DNA of 64,000 nucleotides from positions 18,044,489 through 18,108,488 of the forward strand of contig JAPXFY010000015.1 in NCBI GenBank assembly GCA_030674185.1, written 5' to 3'. The notes below the pieces were generated by a model. That model was not told the origin of the DNA. It saw only the letters and a list, made by a program, of their open reading frames with translations, and did not search any database. Within the stretch, counting starts at the first letter, position 1; every line of letters begins with the position of its first letter. The translations under genes and the position numbers were made by a program. Below are positions 41,248 through 53,777 of the stretch, one piece after another. The DNA is from Monoplex corrugatus. Taxonomy: Eukaryota; Mollusca; Gastropoda; Littorinimorpha; Ranellidae.

Positions 41248-42135
41248 CATGAATGACTATTTTCCAACACACATCTGTTGTCCTGTCTCTCTCAGACGAC
41301 AACAGATGTTGTTACGCTTTGATTTCCTTGTGTAGTGTGTCATATATTATTATCGATTTATTGAGTTTTCTCCTCCCCCCCCCCCCCCCCCCCCCCGTAT
41401 TTTTTAGATCTAGGCAGATGTATAGATTAGCAACGGCAAGTTTAAAAAATGGCTTTTTGCTACTGTTGGAAAATAAAATATGACTGTCATTGTCTCTCTG
41501 TCGCTTATTTCTTTTCTCTCTCTCTGGCCGTTTCTGCCTGCCTGTCTGTCTGTCTGTCTTCTCTCTCTCTCTCTCTCTTTCTCTCTCTCCCTCCCCTTCC
41601 TCCCTGTCTCTCTCACACACACACATACACACATACACACACATACACACGCACACACACTCTCTCTCTCATTTTCGTCTTTTTCTCACTTTTTCCCTCT
41701 CCTTCCGTCCCTTCTCTCTCTCTTCCTTTCTTTCTCTCTAGCTCTCTGTATCTGTCTCTGTCTGTCTATCTGTCAGTCAGTCTCTCTCTGTCTGTCTGTC
41801 TGTCTCTCTCGTCTTTTCCTGGCATTCTCCTTCTCCTTCCGTCCCTCCCTCCTTTCTTTCTCTCCCACGCCCTTTCTCTCCCTCTTACTCTCTCTCACCC
41901 TCTCTCTGTCCTCACTTGTCCTCTCTCCCTCCCCCCTTCTCTTTCTCAGTCCTGTTTCTCTCAACGGAGGCTGATGTGTCTCAATCAGTCTCTCAATTGC
42001 CCTAATTCACTCCCTGCTTCCTCTCCTTATCTGTCGTTGCCATCACTCGTCAGGGCCTCTCCCACTGATATTCCACCTGGCATCCTTAATCCTGTCACCC
42101 CCCCCTCCCTCACCTTGTCCACCCCGGCCAGCCAG
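41248..42135. other. C run, CT-rich low-complexity DNA
   Basis: Spacer, a C22 run ending near 41396, CT-rich DNA with CA patches at 41500-41960, then spacer with C-rich patches. The 259-aa frame here is composition-driven. Confidence 0.75.
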
Positions 42136-42139
42136 CCAG

Positions 42140-43012
42140 ATAGGATGGTGGATAGGCTGGTGGGTAGGTTGATGGGTAGGTGGATGGATAGACTCGAGTG
42201 CTTGATGGGTGAACTGATTGTAAAATAGGTTAGGGTGTAGGCTGGTAAACAGGCTGAAGGACAGGCTGGTGGTTAAAAGCTTGATGGATCGACTGGTGGA
42301 TGGGCCGGTCGATGGATAGGCTGTTGGATAGGCTGGTGAATACGCTGATTGATAAGCTGATGGATAGACAGACTGGTGGCTAAACTGGTGGAGAGGCCTG
42401 TGGATAGGCTGATGGATATATCGTGGATGGGCTGAAGGATAACGTGGTGAACAGGCTGATGGATAGGCCAGTAGATAGGCTGTTGAATAGGCTGTTGGAT
42501 AGACTGATGGATAGGTTGGTGAATAGGCTGATGGACAGGCTGTTGGATAAGTTGATGGATAGGCTGTTGGATAGACTGGTGGGTAGGCTGTTGGATAAAC
42601 TGATGGATAGGCTGTTGGATAGACTGGTGGATAGGCTGTTGGATAGACTGATGGATAGGCTGTTGGATAGGCTGTTGGATAAGTTGATGGATAGGTGTTG
42701 GATAGACTGGTGGATAAGCTGTTGGATAAACTGATGGATAGGCTGGTGGATAGACTGACGGATAGGCTGTTGGATAGACTGATGGATAGGCTGGTGGATA
42801 GGCTGATGGATAGGCTGTTGGATAAGTTGATGGATAGGCTATTGGATAGGCTGGTGGATAAGCTTTGGATAGACTGATGGATAGCGATGCGTGAATATGC
42901 TGTTGGATAAGTTTGTGGATAGGCTATTGGATAGGCTGGTGAATAAGCTTTGGATAGACTGATGGATATGCCGGTGAATAGGCTGTAGGATAGGCTGGTG
43001 GATTCAAAGGGT
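42140..43012. repeat. 12-bp minisatellite
   Basis: The unit is gataggctgttg with variants gatagactgatg and gataagctggtg, 70 or so units. The period is divisible by three, giving a DRLL/DRLM peptide repeat. Edges are degenerate. It ends at 'attcaaagggttaagtgttg', a 15-base P-like terminus. Confidence 0.95.
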
Positions 43013-43215
43013 TAAGTGTTGCCCAACACATTCCATCATCTGGCAAACAAAACATTTGTGTAACTCAATATAACATTTAACATCATCACTATGAACAACA
43101 GCTGCGGCAAGGGGGGAAAAACGACACTAGTAGCAACAAACTAACACACCACCACCACCACCACCACCACCAACGGCATCAACAACAGTAACAGCAGCAG
43201 TAGCTATAACAAAAG
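43013..43215. other. Spacer with (CAC)n
   Basis: CAC trinucleotides at 43147-43172, CAG/CAA patch at 43180-43205. Confidence 0.7.
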
Positions 43216-43660
<445 letters not shown>

Positions 43661-43735
43661 CAGAGCATGATGATAAGAGGTTTACGCAATTATTACTGTT
43701 GTCAGTAATAGTTTTTTTGCTATGAGTGTACATGG

Positions 43736-43742
43736 TTCTGTT

Positions 43743-43774
<32 letters not shown>

Positions 43775-43845
43775 TCTCTCTGTCTCTGTCACTCTGTCTC
43801 TGTCTCTCTCTCTGTCTCTCTCGCTTGCTCTCTCTCTCTTTACTC
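43736..43845. repeat. (CT)n tract
   Basis: CT with GTCT variants. Confidence 0.95.
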
Positions 43846-43942
43846 CATGAATCCTTTTCTTTGTTTGTGATTGATGTGTTGACAGTTCATTTTCAGTCTG
43901 TTTGTTTAGTATTAGACATTTTCTCCCTTGTTGATGCCATGG

Positions 43943-44510
43943 GCTCTTTCAGTATAAATAGTAACCCCACCTTCTGGAAATTAACTCTGTGCTGGAAATT
44001 TCTTCTTTTCTGTCACACTCTTTGTTTCTGCCTTGTTCCTTTACTTTCAGTCACGTCTTTGTTTCTGCCATGCTCCTTTGCTTTCTGTCATCTCTTCCTA
44101 TCATTTTCTGCCTTCCTGGTCCTTTCATCTGTATGTGTTCAATAAAGTCTCACATACTTTCTCATAGGTTTGATAAATAGGTACATGTATTGACTGCATG
44201 TTTCGTTCGTTCTTTGATTTAACGTCTTTTCACTATAAGCAATTTTAGGTATGTTAGGCATTTTTATTTATGCTTGGAGTATCTTTACATGTAGTTATGT
44301 TCACATTTGTATTCAGGTGTGCTTTTTGAAGTCCTCAGGTGATAAATCGGAGAGAACTGTCAAAGCCAGGGGCATATCCTAAGAGTATGTGCGCGCATGC
44401 TTTGATAGTGTACTTAATGTTCTTTTCCAGCTTTTTTTTCCCAAACCAGATGTTGTGCACGTTTTGAAATAGTTATAGCCCTGATATGGCTCTGTGCAGT
44501 CGGCTGGGCT
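43943..44510 (+). mobile_element. Family A retroposon with internal foreign motif
   Basis: It starts at 'gatgccatgggctctttcag' and tataaatagtaacccc. A 'ttactttcagtcacgtcttt' segment duplicates the early body at about 44040-44080. At 44201-44242 the A body is replaced by the ACGTT-type tail motif (cgttcgttctttgatttaac). The 3' tail is cut at TTAA by a P element and resumes at 44725. Confidence 0.85.
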
Positions 44511-44514
44511 TTAA

Positions 44515-44724
44515 CCCTTCGACATACTCATTCTATCCGCCAGCATCCTGTATTGTCAACCATGACAAGAAAGCAAAAGCTTAACCCTTCCACACCCTCG
44601 CCCTGTTCACCAGCTTCCTACAGAGATACAGAGACAAAGAGAGAGAAAGAAAGGGTGAGATCGAGCGGGGGAGTGAAAGGGTTAAGTTTTTGCGGCTGGC
44701 GGATAGGGTTTGGAAGTGAAAGGG
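44515..44724. mobile_element. Family P element nested in family A
   Basis: TTAA lies at 44511-44514 and 44725-44728. Upstream is 'gcagtcggctgggct' of A and downstream ttaaagaataagaatat, matching the TTAAACAAAAATAA that follows in intact A copies. P ends are CCCTTCGACATACTC and GGAAGTGAAAGGG. This is an independent filled-site proof of the TTAA target. Confidence 0.9.
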
Positions 44725-44799
44725 TTAAAGAATAAGAATATGTAATGGAATTCATATCTTTTTGTCTTTGTGCTAATGTTATTTGTGAAATGTAGCGAG

Positions 44800-45187
44800 T
44801 CAGCAAGCAAAGCCAGAGCAAGATTGAGGCAGCCGAGATGTGGTTTCTAAGAAGAATGTTAAGACTTCCATGGAGAGCAAAGAAAACAAACGAGACAGTC
44901 TTGATGGAGGCAGACACAAGTAGATCACTCACAAGGAAGATTAGGAAAAGACAGGCAACATTTATAGGCCATTTTATGAGGAAGGGGGATTTGGAACACC
45001 TGGTGACAACGGGAAAGCTGGAGGGAAAGAGAGCACCGGGTAGACCCAGGGAGAGAATGCTGGACGGACTTGCAGAGTGGCTGGGGATGAGGAGGGTGGG
45101 GGAGATGCTAGGGGCAACGAGAGATAGAGATGGATGGAAGTCCATGGTCGCCAACGCCAAGCGGCAGGGCACCTGATGATGATGATG
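44800..45187 (+). mobile_element. LINE-1, 5'-truncated copy with intact C-terminal frame
   Basis: This is the best copy of the LINE-1 C-terminus. The frame is open from SKQSQSKIEAAEMWFLRRML through AKKTNETVLMEADTSRSLTR, RQATFIGHFMRKGDLEHLVT, EGKRAPGRPRERMLDGLAEW and GATRDRDGWKSMVANAKRQG to T-stop at 45174-45176. D-R-x-x-W-K-S-M is the family's version of the common D-R-x-x-W-R end. The stop TGA itself begins the (TGA)n tail at 45174-45188. A weak 6-bp flanking repeat (agcgag) is at 44794-44799 and 45188-45193. No RT or endonuclease is present. Confidence 0.9.
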
Positions 45188-45419
45188 AGCGAGGACTAGC
45201 TGTAAGACAGGTCCGTTTGGACGTAATGCTCCAATGTTACTATCCTGAAGTAGTTAAGTGGTTTGAAGTGGTGCGCGTGCGTGCATTTATTTTTTTTTCT
45301 GTTTTCACCCCCCCCCCCCCCCCCCCCGTCCTCTTTCTCAGCACATCTATCTTCTATTCTACTCCTACTGTCGTCACTCAACCCCAGTCCCCTTCACACC
45401 CTGCTAGTACACAGTATCT
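45188..45419. other. Spacer with C run
   Basis: C19 near 45309-45327. No gene seen. Confidence 0.6.
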
Positions 45420-45850
<431 letters not shown>

Positions 45851-46044
45851 TGTTTGTGCTTTTTCTCTGTTTTTATTGTTTTTTTATTGTCCATGACTGT
45901 TGCTGTTCTTTTCTGTTACTTCTTGTTTCTGTCTGTCCTGTCTGTTTGTCTTTTTCCCTGGGTCTCTGTGTGTATGTTTAATTTACCCTGAAAACTCTTG
46001 AGAAACACAAATAATCGATTACGGTAATGACCTACACAATACAT

Positions 46045-46255
46045 CAGCACGCTACCACCACCACCACCACCACCACCACCCCACCTACCAGGAGCAACGA
46101 TAGCAGCAACACCAACATCAAGAAGAACAACCCCAGCATAATGGTAGAACAGCAGCATCATTGTAATCGTGATCACTATGAACAGCAACAAAACAGCAAC
46201 AACAACAACAGCAACAAGAACAAGAACAACACCACAGCATGCAGCGCATTTTGAT
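46045..46255. repeat. CAC, CAA and AGC-type trinucleotide patches
   Basis: CAC units at 46049-46082, CAA/CAG/AAGAAC patches at 46100-46240. Confidence 0.8.
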
Positions 46256-46700
46256 TAGAAGAAATGAAGACTGCTGTTTATCGTCTGCCAACAAAACGAG
46301 AGAATATCGGTGGGATAGGGAGGGGAGGGAGGGAAGAGGGGTGGTGGTGGTGGTGTGGTGTGTGGGTGGGTGGGTGGGAGTTAAGGATCATAGAGTTTGA
46401 CTGGTGGTGTTAAATCTGTGTGAAAAACCTTTTCCCCCCTCACTCTCCCCCAAGTTTTTGTGCTTTTTGGAGACTGGGATTACACCAGGAAACTTGTGTG
46501 TTTCATGACCTGAACGTTTCTGTATAGGTATAGTCATAGTGCGGTGGAAAGACTTGAAATGTTTTGTATTTTGCGTAAAGTCTCAGTAGAATGGAAACAC
46601 TGTGGATGTATGGTATATATAGTCAGAGTAGAATGGAAACATTTTGGATGTTTTAGTGTTTGCATATAGTCATAATGCAGAGCAGGGAAACACATTTGTG
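46256..46700. other. Spacer
   Basis: G-rich GGTGG/GGGTG patch at 46320-46380. Three short related blocks ('agtagaatggaaacac' at 46587, 'agagtagaatggaaac' at 46625) form a small imperfect repeat. No gene. Confidence 0.55.
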
Positions 46701-46704
46701 GATC

Positions 46705-47225
46705 TTTCAGTATAAATAGTATCCCCACCTGGAATTTCTGTGCTAGAAATGTCCTCTTTTCTGTCACTGTCTTTGTTTCTGCCTTGCTCCTTTCTGTTCT
46801 GTCATTCCTTCCTGTCCTTTTCTGCCTTGCTGGTCCGTTCACCTGTATGTGTTGGATAAAGTCTTCTGTACTTTCTGTTAGGATTGATAACTGGGTACAT
46901 GTAATAAGTCCATTTTTCGGCTCTAGGGAAATGAGAGATGCGAAAGCAATTTTAGGTAATTTAGGCCCTTCTGATATACGTTTTTGTGTCCTTGGTTATG
47001 TTTAAATTTGTATTCAGGTATGTTTTTTAAATCCTTCTGTGCGATCAGTTGGACTGAGTGGTCAACGCCAGCGGAGTTTCCTTGGATTATGTGCTCGAAT
47101 GCATTGATATGTGTATTTAATTTTCTGTTCCTTATTTTTCGTGTTGAAGAACTTGTGTGTATATTGAAATGTTTAAAGCCCTAAGGCTGTATGGAGTTGA
47201 CTGGGCTTTAATCAAAATAACAGTA
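46705..47225 (+). mobile_element. Family A retroposon, 5' end trimmed
   Basis: Begins at 'gatctttcagtataaatagt' (hairpin first half absent) and follows A to 'gagttgactgggctttaatc' and aaaataacagtaacag. Confidence 0.85.
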
Positions 47226-47373
47226 ACAGTACTTACTAACGTATGTGCGCATTTACACACTTACTGCCACTATGCTGTTGGTATGTTCGTCATCAATGGA
47301 TCTCCATTTCTGTCTGTTATGAATCAATGAATCAGACTCTGTATAGTACCCCAAGTGTATTTCAGGATGTTAA

Positions 47374-47584
47374 CCCCTTTGACTCCCTCACCCTGCCCGC
47401 CAGCATCCTGCAATGTCATCCATGCTAGCTAAGCATAAACGTTGACTCTCATCCTATCCATCAGCTTCCTGTTTTTGATCCCTCACCCTATACACCAGCT
47501 TCCTGTTTAACAGAGTAGGATAGGGTGAAGGAGTCAAAGGGTTAAGTTTTTGCAAATGGTGTTCAGGGCGCGGGAGTCAAAGGG
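47374..47584. mobile_element. Family P element
   Basis: TTAA lies at 47370-47373 and 47585-47588. It has both outer ends, an 'aatgtcatccatgctagcta' core, and a duplicated inner 'cagcttcctgttt' segment. The right part is 'gtcaaagggttaagtttttg' plus one half unit. Confidence 0.85.
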
Positions 47585-47712
47585 TTAATTCGAATCACGT
47601 TATCGCTTTACTTCATTCACATTCTTAGAATACAGTTCACTACGCTCCATTAGGAAAGGTTGGAGAATGTGAATAATGGCAGTCTGTGCGAAACGTGAGT
47701 TAGATATATTGC

Positions 47713-47713
<1 letters not shown>

Positions 47714-47791
<78 letters not shown>

Positions 47792-47821
47792 TTGTTGTGT
47801 GTGTGTTTTTCGTTGTCTCTA

Positions 47822-47886
<65 letters not shown>

Positions 47887-47920
47887 CTCTCTCTCCTCTC
47901 TCTGTGTTTCGTTGTCTCTA

Positions 47921-48001
<81 letters not shown>

Positions 48002-48345
48002 TGTGTGTTTTGTTGTGTGTGTGTGGTGCAGTGTCTTTTGTCCGTATGTGTACGTGTGTATGTGTGTGGTGCGAAGTGTGCGTGCGTGCGTGCGTGCGTG
48101 TGTGTGTGTGTTTGTATTGTGTGTGTGTGGTGTGTACGTGTTGTGGGTGCATGCGTGTTGTGTGTGTGTTGATGTATGTGTGTTTGTGTGCTTGTACGTG
48201 TATGTGTGTAACGTGTGTGTGCATGTGCGTGGTGCAGTGTGTACGTGCGTGTGCTGCGTGCGTGTGTGCGTGCGTGTGTGCGTGCGTGTGTGCGTGCGTG
48301 TGCGTGCGTGTGGTGCAGTTGTGTGTGTGTGTGTGTGTGTTTTGT
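47714..48345. repeat. (TG)n, (GTCT)n, (CT)n and (TGCG)n complex
   Basis: TG at 47714-47790. A block of ttttcgttgtctctatctg + GTCT + CT is repeated twice (47808 and 47907, about 100 bp apart). TG with GCGTGC units follows to 48345. Confidence 0.95.
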
Positions 48346-48604
48346 GTACGAGTTGTATAATGTTCCAAGAGCCAATGAGAAGGTTACGGCTGGTGGGCTT
48401 TATCCGGCTCCATTTCTGTCTATAAATGCTGAATGCTGAGAGGTAAACGTTTTTTGTGTTTGTCTCACAGGAACAGTATTGGAACATCGCCCATTTCTTT
48501 GTGTGGTTGATTCTAAAACGTATCTCCCACCCACCCCAGTCAACCACCTCTAATCTGTGAGTAATAAAAAAGATGTAGGCTACGTAAAAACGTAAGTTAG
48601 GTGG
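48346..48604. other. Spacer
   Basis: Unique-looking, no gene seen. Confidence 0.5.
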
Positions 48605-48740
48605 ACCTCAGGACTTGGCGAGCTCATGGGTTTATGTGCCACGACATAGCTCACACCTGTGACGTTAGTGCGTATGGAATTCATTCGAGTGCGAGACGTC
48701 ATCTTGAGAAATTGAAACTGAAACTGAAACTAATCTCTGA
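48605..48740 (-). mobile_element. Family B fragment, minus strand
   Basis: 'gacttggcgagctcatgggt' then cctgtgacgttagtgcgtat, gaattcattcgagtgcg and (GAAACT)n at 48714-48732. The tail-distal part of B is missing. Confidence 0.75.
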
Positions 48741-48883
48741 TAATCTCTGAAACGGTATTGATAATGATTTTCTCTCCTCTCAGTCTTGGTCTCTGTCTAT
48801 TTGAGTGTATGCTATTAATTTTTTTATTTGTTTGTTTAGTGGTTGTTTGATGACATTTGTGATCTGACGAGCATTCTCCGGTA

Positions 48884-49330
48884 GATATGCGTTCTCTCAG
48901 TCTCTCATTTACTCACTCACTCACTCACTCACTCACTCACTCACTCACTCACTCACTCACTCACTCACTCGCTCGCTCAAACCTTTTCAGATAATGATAC
49001 TACTACAAGTAGTTATATGGCTACTACTATTACAACTACTGGTATTATTATTACTGATATGCGTTCTCTCAGTCTCTCATTTACCCACTCACTCACTCAC
49101 TTACTCACTTACTCGCTCAGTCGGTCGGTCAGTCAATCAGTCAGTCACTCAGTCAGTCAGTCACTCAGTCAGTCAGTCAGTCACTCATGCACTCACTCAC
49201 TCACTCACTCACTCACTCACCCACTCACCCACTCACTCAAACCTTTTCAGATAATGATACTACTACTAGTAGTTCTTCTGTGGCTACTACTACTACAACT
49301 ACAACTACTGCTATTATTTTTACGACCACT
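48884..49330. repeat. (CACT)n and (CAGT)n with a duplicated block
   Basis: 'atgcgttctctcagtctctc' + (CACT)n + 'aaaccttttcagataatgat' + ACT trinucleotides occurs twice (48889 and 49060, and 48979 and 49239), so the whole complex was duplicated. Confidence 0.85.
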
Positions 49331-49484
49331 GCTGCAACTCCTATTACCACCACCACTACTGCTGCTGCTGCTGCTACTACTATCTCTACTACATGTAATA
49401 CTCATCTTAATTATAATTCCATTTGTATATATGGCAAACAGACCGTGTCAAACAAAGCATGCTTGTTGCTCTTTATATAGTCAT

Positions 49485-49771
49485 CAGGTGCCCTGCTGTA
49501 TGGCGTTGGCGATCATGGACTTCCATCTGTCTCTATCTCTCGTTGCCCCTAGCATCTCCCCCACCCTCCTCGTCCCAGCCACTCTGCAAGTCCGTCCAGC
49601 ATTTTCTCCCTGGGTCTACCAGGTGCTCTCTTTCCCTCCAGCTTTCCCGTTGTGACCAGGTGCTCCAAATCCCCTTCCTCATAAAATGGCCTATAAATGT
49701 TGTCTGTCTTTTCCTAATCTTCCTTATGAGTGATCTACTTGTGTCTGCCTCCATCAAGACTGTCTCGTTTG
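49485..49771 (-). mobile_element. LINE-1, 5'-truncated copy with 7-bp TSD
   Basis: The minus strand encodes TNETVLMEADTSRSLIRKIR and RQTTFIGHFMRKG, then a frameshift. The remainder (EGKRAPGRP..., DGLAEWLG) is in other frames. The TSD tagtcat is at 49478-49484 and 49772-49778. The GAT tail is reduced to one or two units. It is 287 bp in all. Confidence 0.9.
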
Positions 49772-49778
49772 TAGTCAT

Positions 49779-50029
49779 AGATCATACAAAGAATAAAAGA
49801 TACACAGAAGGGGGCGGGGTATCAGATCTATGCATAAATGCAGTATGAACATAGTTTGTCGGTTACATGCATCCATGCCTCCATGCCTCCATTTGTCTCT
49901 GTCTTTCTATTTTAGTAGAAGCAAAATTGTTTTGCATGTGTTTTTCCTTTCTTCCTTCTTTTGGTAGAAGCAAAATTGTTACGCGTCTGTTTCCTTTCTC
50001 CCTTCACCAGTTCCCCCTTTCTCCTCTTC
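49779..50029. other. Spacer with a 57-bp duplication
   Basis: 'gtagaagcaaaattgtt' occurs at 49914 and 49971 with related flanks. No gene. Confidence 0.6.
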
Positions 50030-50053
50030 CTCTCTCTCTTTCTCTCTCTCTCT

Positions 50054-50120
<67 letters not shown>

Positions 50121-50185
50121 AACTCTCGCTTTCTCTCTCCCCCCCCTCTCTCTTTCTTTCTCTCTCTCATTCTCTGTCTCTCTCA
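50030..50185. repeat. (CT)n tract
   Basis: CT with TTCTC and C8 interruptions. Confidence 0.95.
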
Positions 50186-50224
50186 TGTCTTCTGTTCCTT
50201 CACCAATAGTCCTCGCTACCCAAG

Positions 50225-50365
50225 CCCTGTCCAAAGTCAGTATAAAAGGTAACATACTATACTGACTTTGCCCTGTCCCGTTCCTAGCACCCTCACGTGT
50301 TGTCACAGGGTATTTCACGACCTGGCGAACCGCTGGAAAGTACTTATTAGCGTTAGCGTTTCTCC
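50225..50365 (+). repeat. Family F-like segment with short inverted pair
   Basis: 'cagggtatttcacgacctgg' and 'ccgctggaaagtacttatta' resemble F. Upstream, 'caaagtcagtata' and tatactgactttg (50231-50243 and 50257-50269) are perfect inverted copies, giving a 13-bp stem. Confidence 0.55.
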
Positions 50366-50524
50366 ACTCACACAGTCGTACTTACCCTGCAGCTCTCGCA
50401 CACACACAAGAGCACCAAGAGCACATATATCCTTGTCAGTGATACTGTTCTTGGTGAGTGTACCATACCACCATCACCACCACCATCACCTCCATCACGT
50501 TAACAGCAAACCTAGCACAGATGG

Positions 50525-51265
50525 CAACACGAACAAGAACAAGGACAAAAACAAGGACAAGAACAAGAAGAAAAACAAAGACAAGGATAACGACAAGAAC
50601 AAGAACGTGAAAAAATCAAGGACAAAGACAAAAACAAGGATAAGGACAGTGATAAGAACAAGAAGAAAAACATGAACAAGGACAAGAACGAGGACAAGAA
50701 CAAGGACAAGGACGAGAAGAAAAACATGAACAAGGACAACGACAAGAAGAAGGACAAGAACAAGGCAAGGATGAGGACTAGAACTAGAACAAGGACAAGG
50801 GCAAGAACAGGGATACTGACAAGGACAAGAACAAGGAGAAGAACAAGAAACAAGGACTAGAACAAGGGCAAGAACTAGAAAAGAACAAGGACAACGACAA
50901 GAATAAGAGCAAGGACAAGGACCAGAACTAGAAAAGAAAAAGGACAAGAATAAGAACAAGGACAAGAACTAGAAAAGAACAAGGACAAGAATAAGAACAA
51001 GAGCAAGGGCAAGGACAAGATCTAGAAAAGAACAAGGACAAGGACAAGAATAAGGGCAAGGGCAAGGACCAGAACTAGAAAAGAACAAGGACAACTACAA
51101 GAACAAGGACAAGAATAAGAACAATGACAAGGACAAGAACCAGAACTAGAAAAGAAAAAGGACAAGAATAAGAACAAGAACAAGGACAAGAATAAGAACA
51201 AGAGCAAGGGCAAGGACAAGAACCAGAACTAGAAAAGAACAAAGACAAGGACAAGAACAAGGATA
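50525..51265. repeat. AACAAG/GACAAG hexamer array
   Basis: Over 100 six-base units with variants AACTAG and AAGAAA. From 50870, a larger period (aggacaagaactagaaaaga) of 30-60 bases is superimposed. The minus-strand Leu/Val frames and plus Lys/Asn/Asp frames are by-products. Confidence 0.95.
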
Positions 51266-51480
51266 AGAAGTGATTTTACATTGAGGATTTACATCAACAG
51301 CCACCGCACAGGCGGACAACATTGTAAAGAGATTTTACGCCGGTGTTTTACATCAACAGCAACACTACAATCGACAATGTAAAGAGAAATTTACACTGAT
51401 GTTTTACGTCAAACTTTACACCACATACAACATGACAAAGAGAGGTTTACAGCCGCAGTATTGGAAAGAGAGATTTACAC
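51266..51480. repeat. Diverged edge of the 57-bp array
   Basis: Four or so weakly related units built on 'gatttacac..ggtgttttac', catcaacagcaacac, 'acattgtaaagagatttt'. Identity to the 57-bp unit rises toward 51480. Confidence 0.65.
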
Positions 51481-52745
51481 TGGTAGTTTTTTCCATCATG
51501 AGCAACACTATGTCAGTATTGGAAAGAAGTTTATACTGATATTTTCCATCATCAGCAACACTACAGTCAAAATTGGAAAGAGAGATTTACACTGACGTTG
51601 TTCCATCGTCAGCAACACTATAGTCAATATTGGAAAGAGAAGTTTACACTGGTATTTTTCCATCATCAGCAACACTATAGTCAGTATTGGAAAGAGAAGT
51701 TTACACTGGTATTTTTCCATCATCAGCAACACTATAGTCAGTATTGGAAAGAGAAGTTTACACTGGTATTTTTCCATCATCAGCAACACTATAGTCAGTA
51801 TTGGAAAGAGAAGTTTACACTGGTATTTTTCCATCATCAGCAACACTATAGTCAATATTGGAAAGAGAAGTTTACACTGGTATTTTTCCATCATCAGCAA
51901 AACTATAGTCAATATTGGAAAGAGAAGTTTACACTGGTATTTTTTCCATCATCAGCAACACTACAGTCAATATTGGAAAGAGAGATTTACACTGGTATTT
52001 TTCCATCATCAGCAACACTACAGTCAATATTGGAAAGAGAAGTTTACACTGGTATTTTTCCATCATCAGCAACACTATAGTCAATATTGGAAAGAAAAGT
52101 TTACACTGGTATTTTCTTCATCATCAGCAACACTATAGTCAATATTGGAAAGAGAAGTTTACACTGGTATTTTTCCATCATCAGCAACACTATAGTCAAT
52201 ATTGGAAAGAGAGATTTACACTGGTATTTTTCCATCATCAGCAACACTATAGTCAATATTGGAAAGAAAAGTTTACACTGGTATTTTCTTCATCATCAGC
52301 AACACTACAGTCAATATTGGAAAGAGAGATTTACACTGGTATTTTTCCATCATCAGCAAAACTATAGTCAATATTGGAAAGAAAAGTTTACACTGGTATT
52401 TTCTTCATCATCAGCAACACTACAGCCAATATTGGAAAGAGAGATTTACACACTGCCGTTTTTCCATCGTCAGCAACACTACAGTCAATAGTGGAAAGAG
52501 AGATTTATTCACTGCCGTTTTTCCATCATCAGCAACACTACAGTCAGTATTGGAAAGAGAGATTTATTCACTGCCGTTTTTTCCATCATCAGCAACACTG
52601 TAGTCAATAGTGGAAAGAGGGAGATTTATTCACTGCCGTTTTTCCATCGTCAGCAACACTACAGTCAATATTAGAAAGAGAGATTTACACACTGGCGTTT
52701 TTCCATCGTCAGCGACACCAAAGACAACATTGTAAAGGGAAGTTT
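51481..52745. repeat. 57-bp minisatellite
   Basis: The unit is ttccatcatc-agcaacacta-tagtcaatat-tggaaagaga-agtttacact-ggtattt (57 bp), about 21 units, very uniform between 51640 and 52420. Later units switch to a ttcactgccgttttt variant. 57 is divisible by three, which explains the 19-residue open frames. Confidence 0.95.
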
Positions 52746-53004
52746 ACACAGTCAACATTGTAAAGAGAGATTTTTACACCGGTGTTTCCCATTAACAAAA
52801 CGAAAGACAGCAAGGTGAGGGGAGGCCATGCATAAAACACTGAGTGAGATGACATGCTTTGCAACAACACTCTTGCCATCTAACTGCCCACAACTTTGTA
52901 GATTCAGGGAGATATTGTTGCGCTAGAAAATACTTTCCTGTTTGATGCGATGACAGCTTTGTGTCTGTGTGTACTGCGTCTGTTTCTCTGGCTGTGGTGG
53001 GGTG
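52746..53004. other. Spacer
   Basis: No gene seen. Confidence 0.5.
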
Positions 53005-53255
<251 letters not shown>

Positions 53256-53256
53256 C

Positions 53257-53425
53257 TTCAGACTTCAAAACACTTTATTATTCAAGCATAGTAGTGCTAG
53301 GTCCTACTGAACGTGCCTTACAGCTAATCTTTGCTACTCTACTGATACAAATATATCTAAAAAGAAACAAACCCAAAACTGTAAAACGGATGAATACAGG
53401 CAGTGTGAAAGAAGATATAACACAC
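53257..53425 (+). repeat. Family J repeat, copy 1
   Basis: 'aaaacactttattattcaag', catagtagtgctaggtcct, 'tctttgctactctactgata' and cagtgtgaaagaagatata match 53929-54065. Confidence 0.7.
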
Positions 53426-53439
53426 ACACACACATACAC

Positions 53440-53488
<49 letters not shown>

Positions 53489-53765
53489 CACACACACTCA
53501 CACACACGCACAAACGCACGCAACGCAACACACACACAACACACAACACACTCACACACAAAACACACACCAACAAAATACACCAGACCACACACTACAC
53601 TCACAGACTCACACTCACAGAGAGAGAGAGAGAGAGAGAGAGAAGAAGAGAGAAGAGAGAAGAGAGAGAGAGAGACAGACAGACAGAAGACAAGAAGAGA
53701 ATAGACAGAGAGAGAGAAGACAAGAGAGAGAGAGAGAGAGAGAGGAAGAGAGAGAGAGAAGACAA
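53420..53765. repeat. (CA)n and (GA)n tracts
   Basis: CA with ACACAA and CACTCACA variants at 53420-53615, GA with GACA and GAAGA at 53618-53765. Confidence 0.95.
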
Positions 53766-53777
53766 CATGACAGACGT

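Noticed and set aside
42997..43012. P-element end at the edge of the 12-bp array
   Set aside because: Only about 15 bases (ttcaaagggttaag) match, with no partner end. This is too short to call.
51598..52610. Possible repeat protein (19-residue FHHQQHYSQYWKEKF-type repeat)
   Set aside because: The unit length of 57 is divisible by three, so any frame repeats. Several frames are open, no start or splice context exists, and the edges decay like a satellite.
51481..52745. CRISPR-like array (regular repeats)
   Set aside because: There are no unique spacers: the whole 57-bp unit repeats. The context is a eukaryotic repeat landscape with no cas genes.
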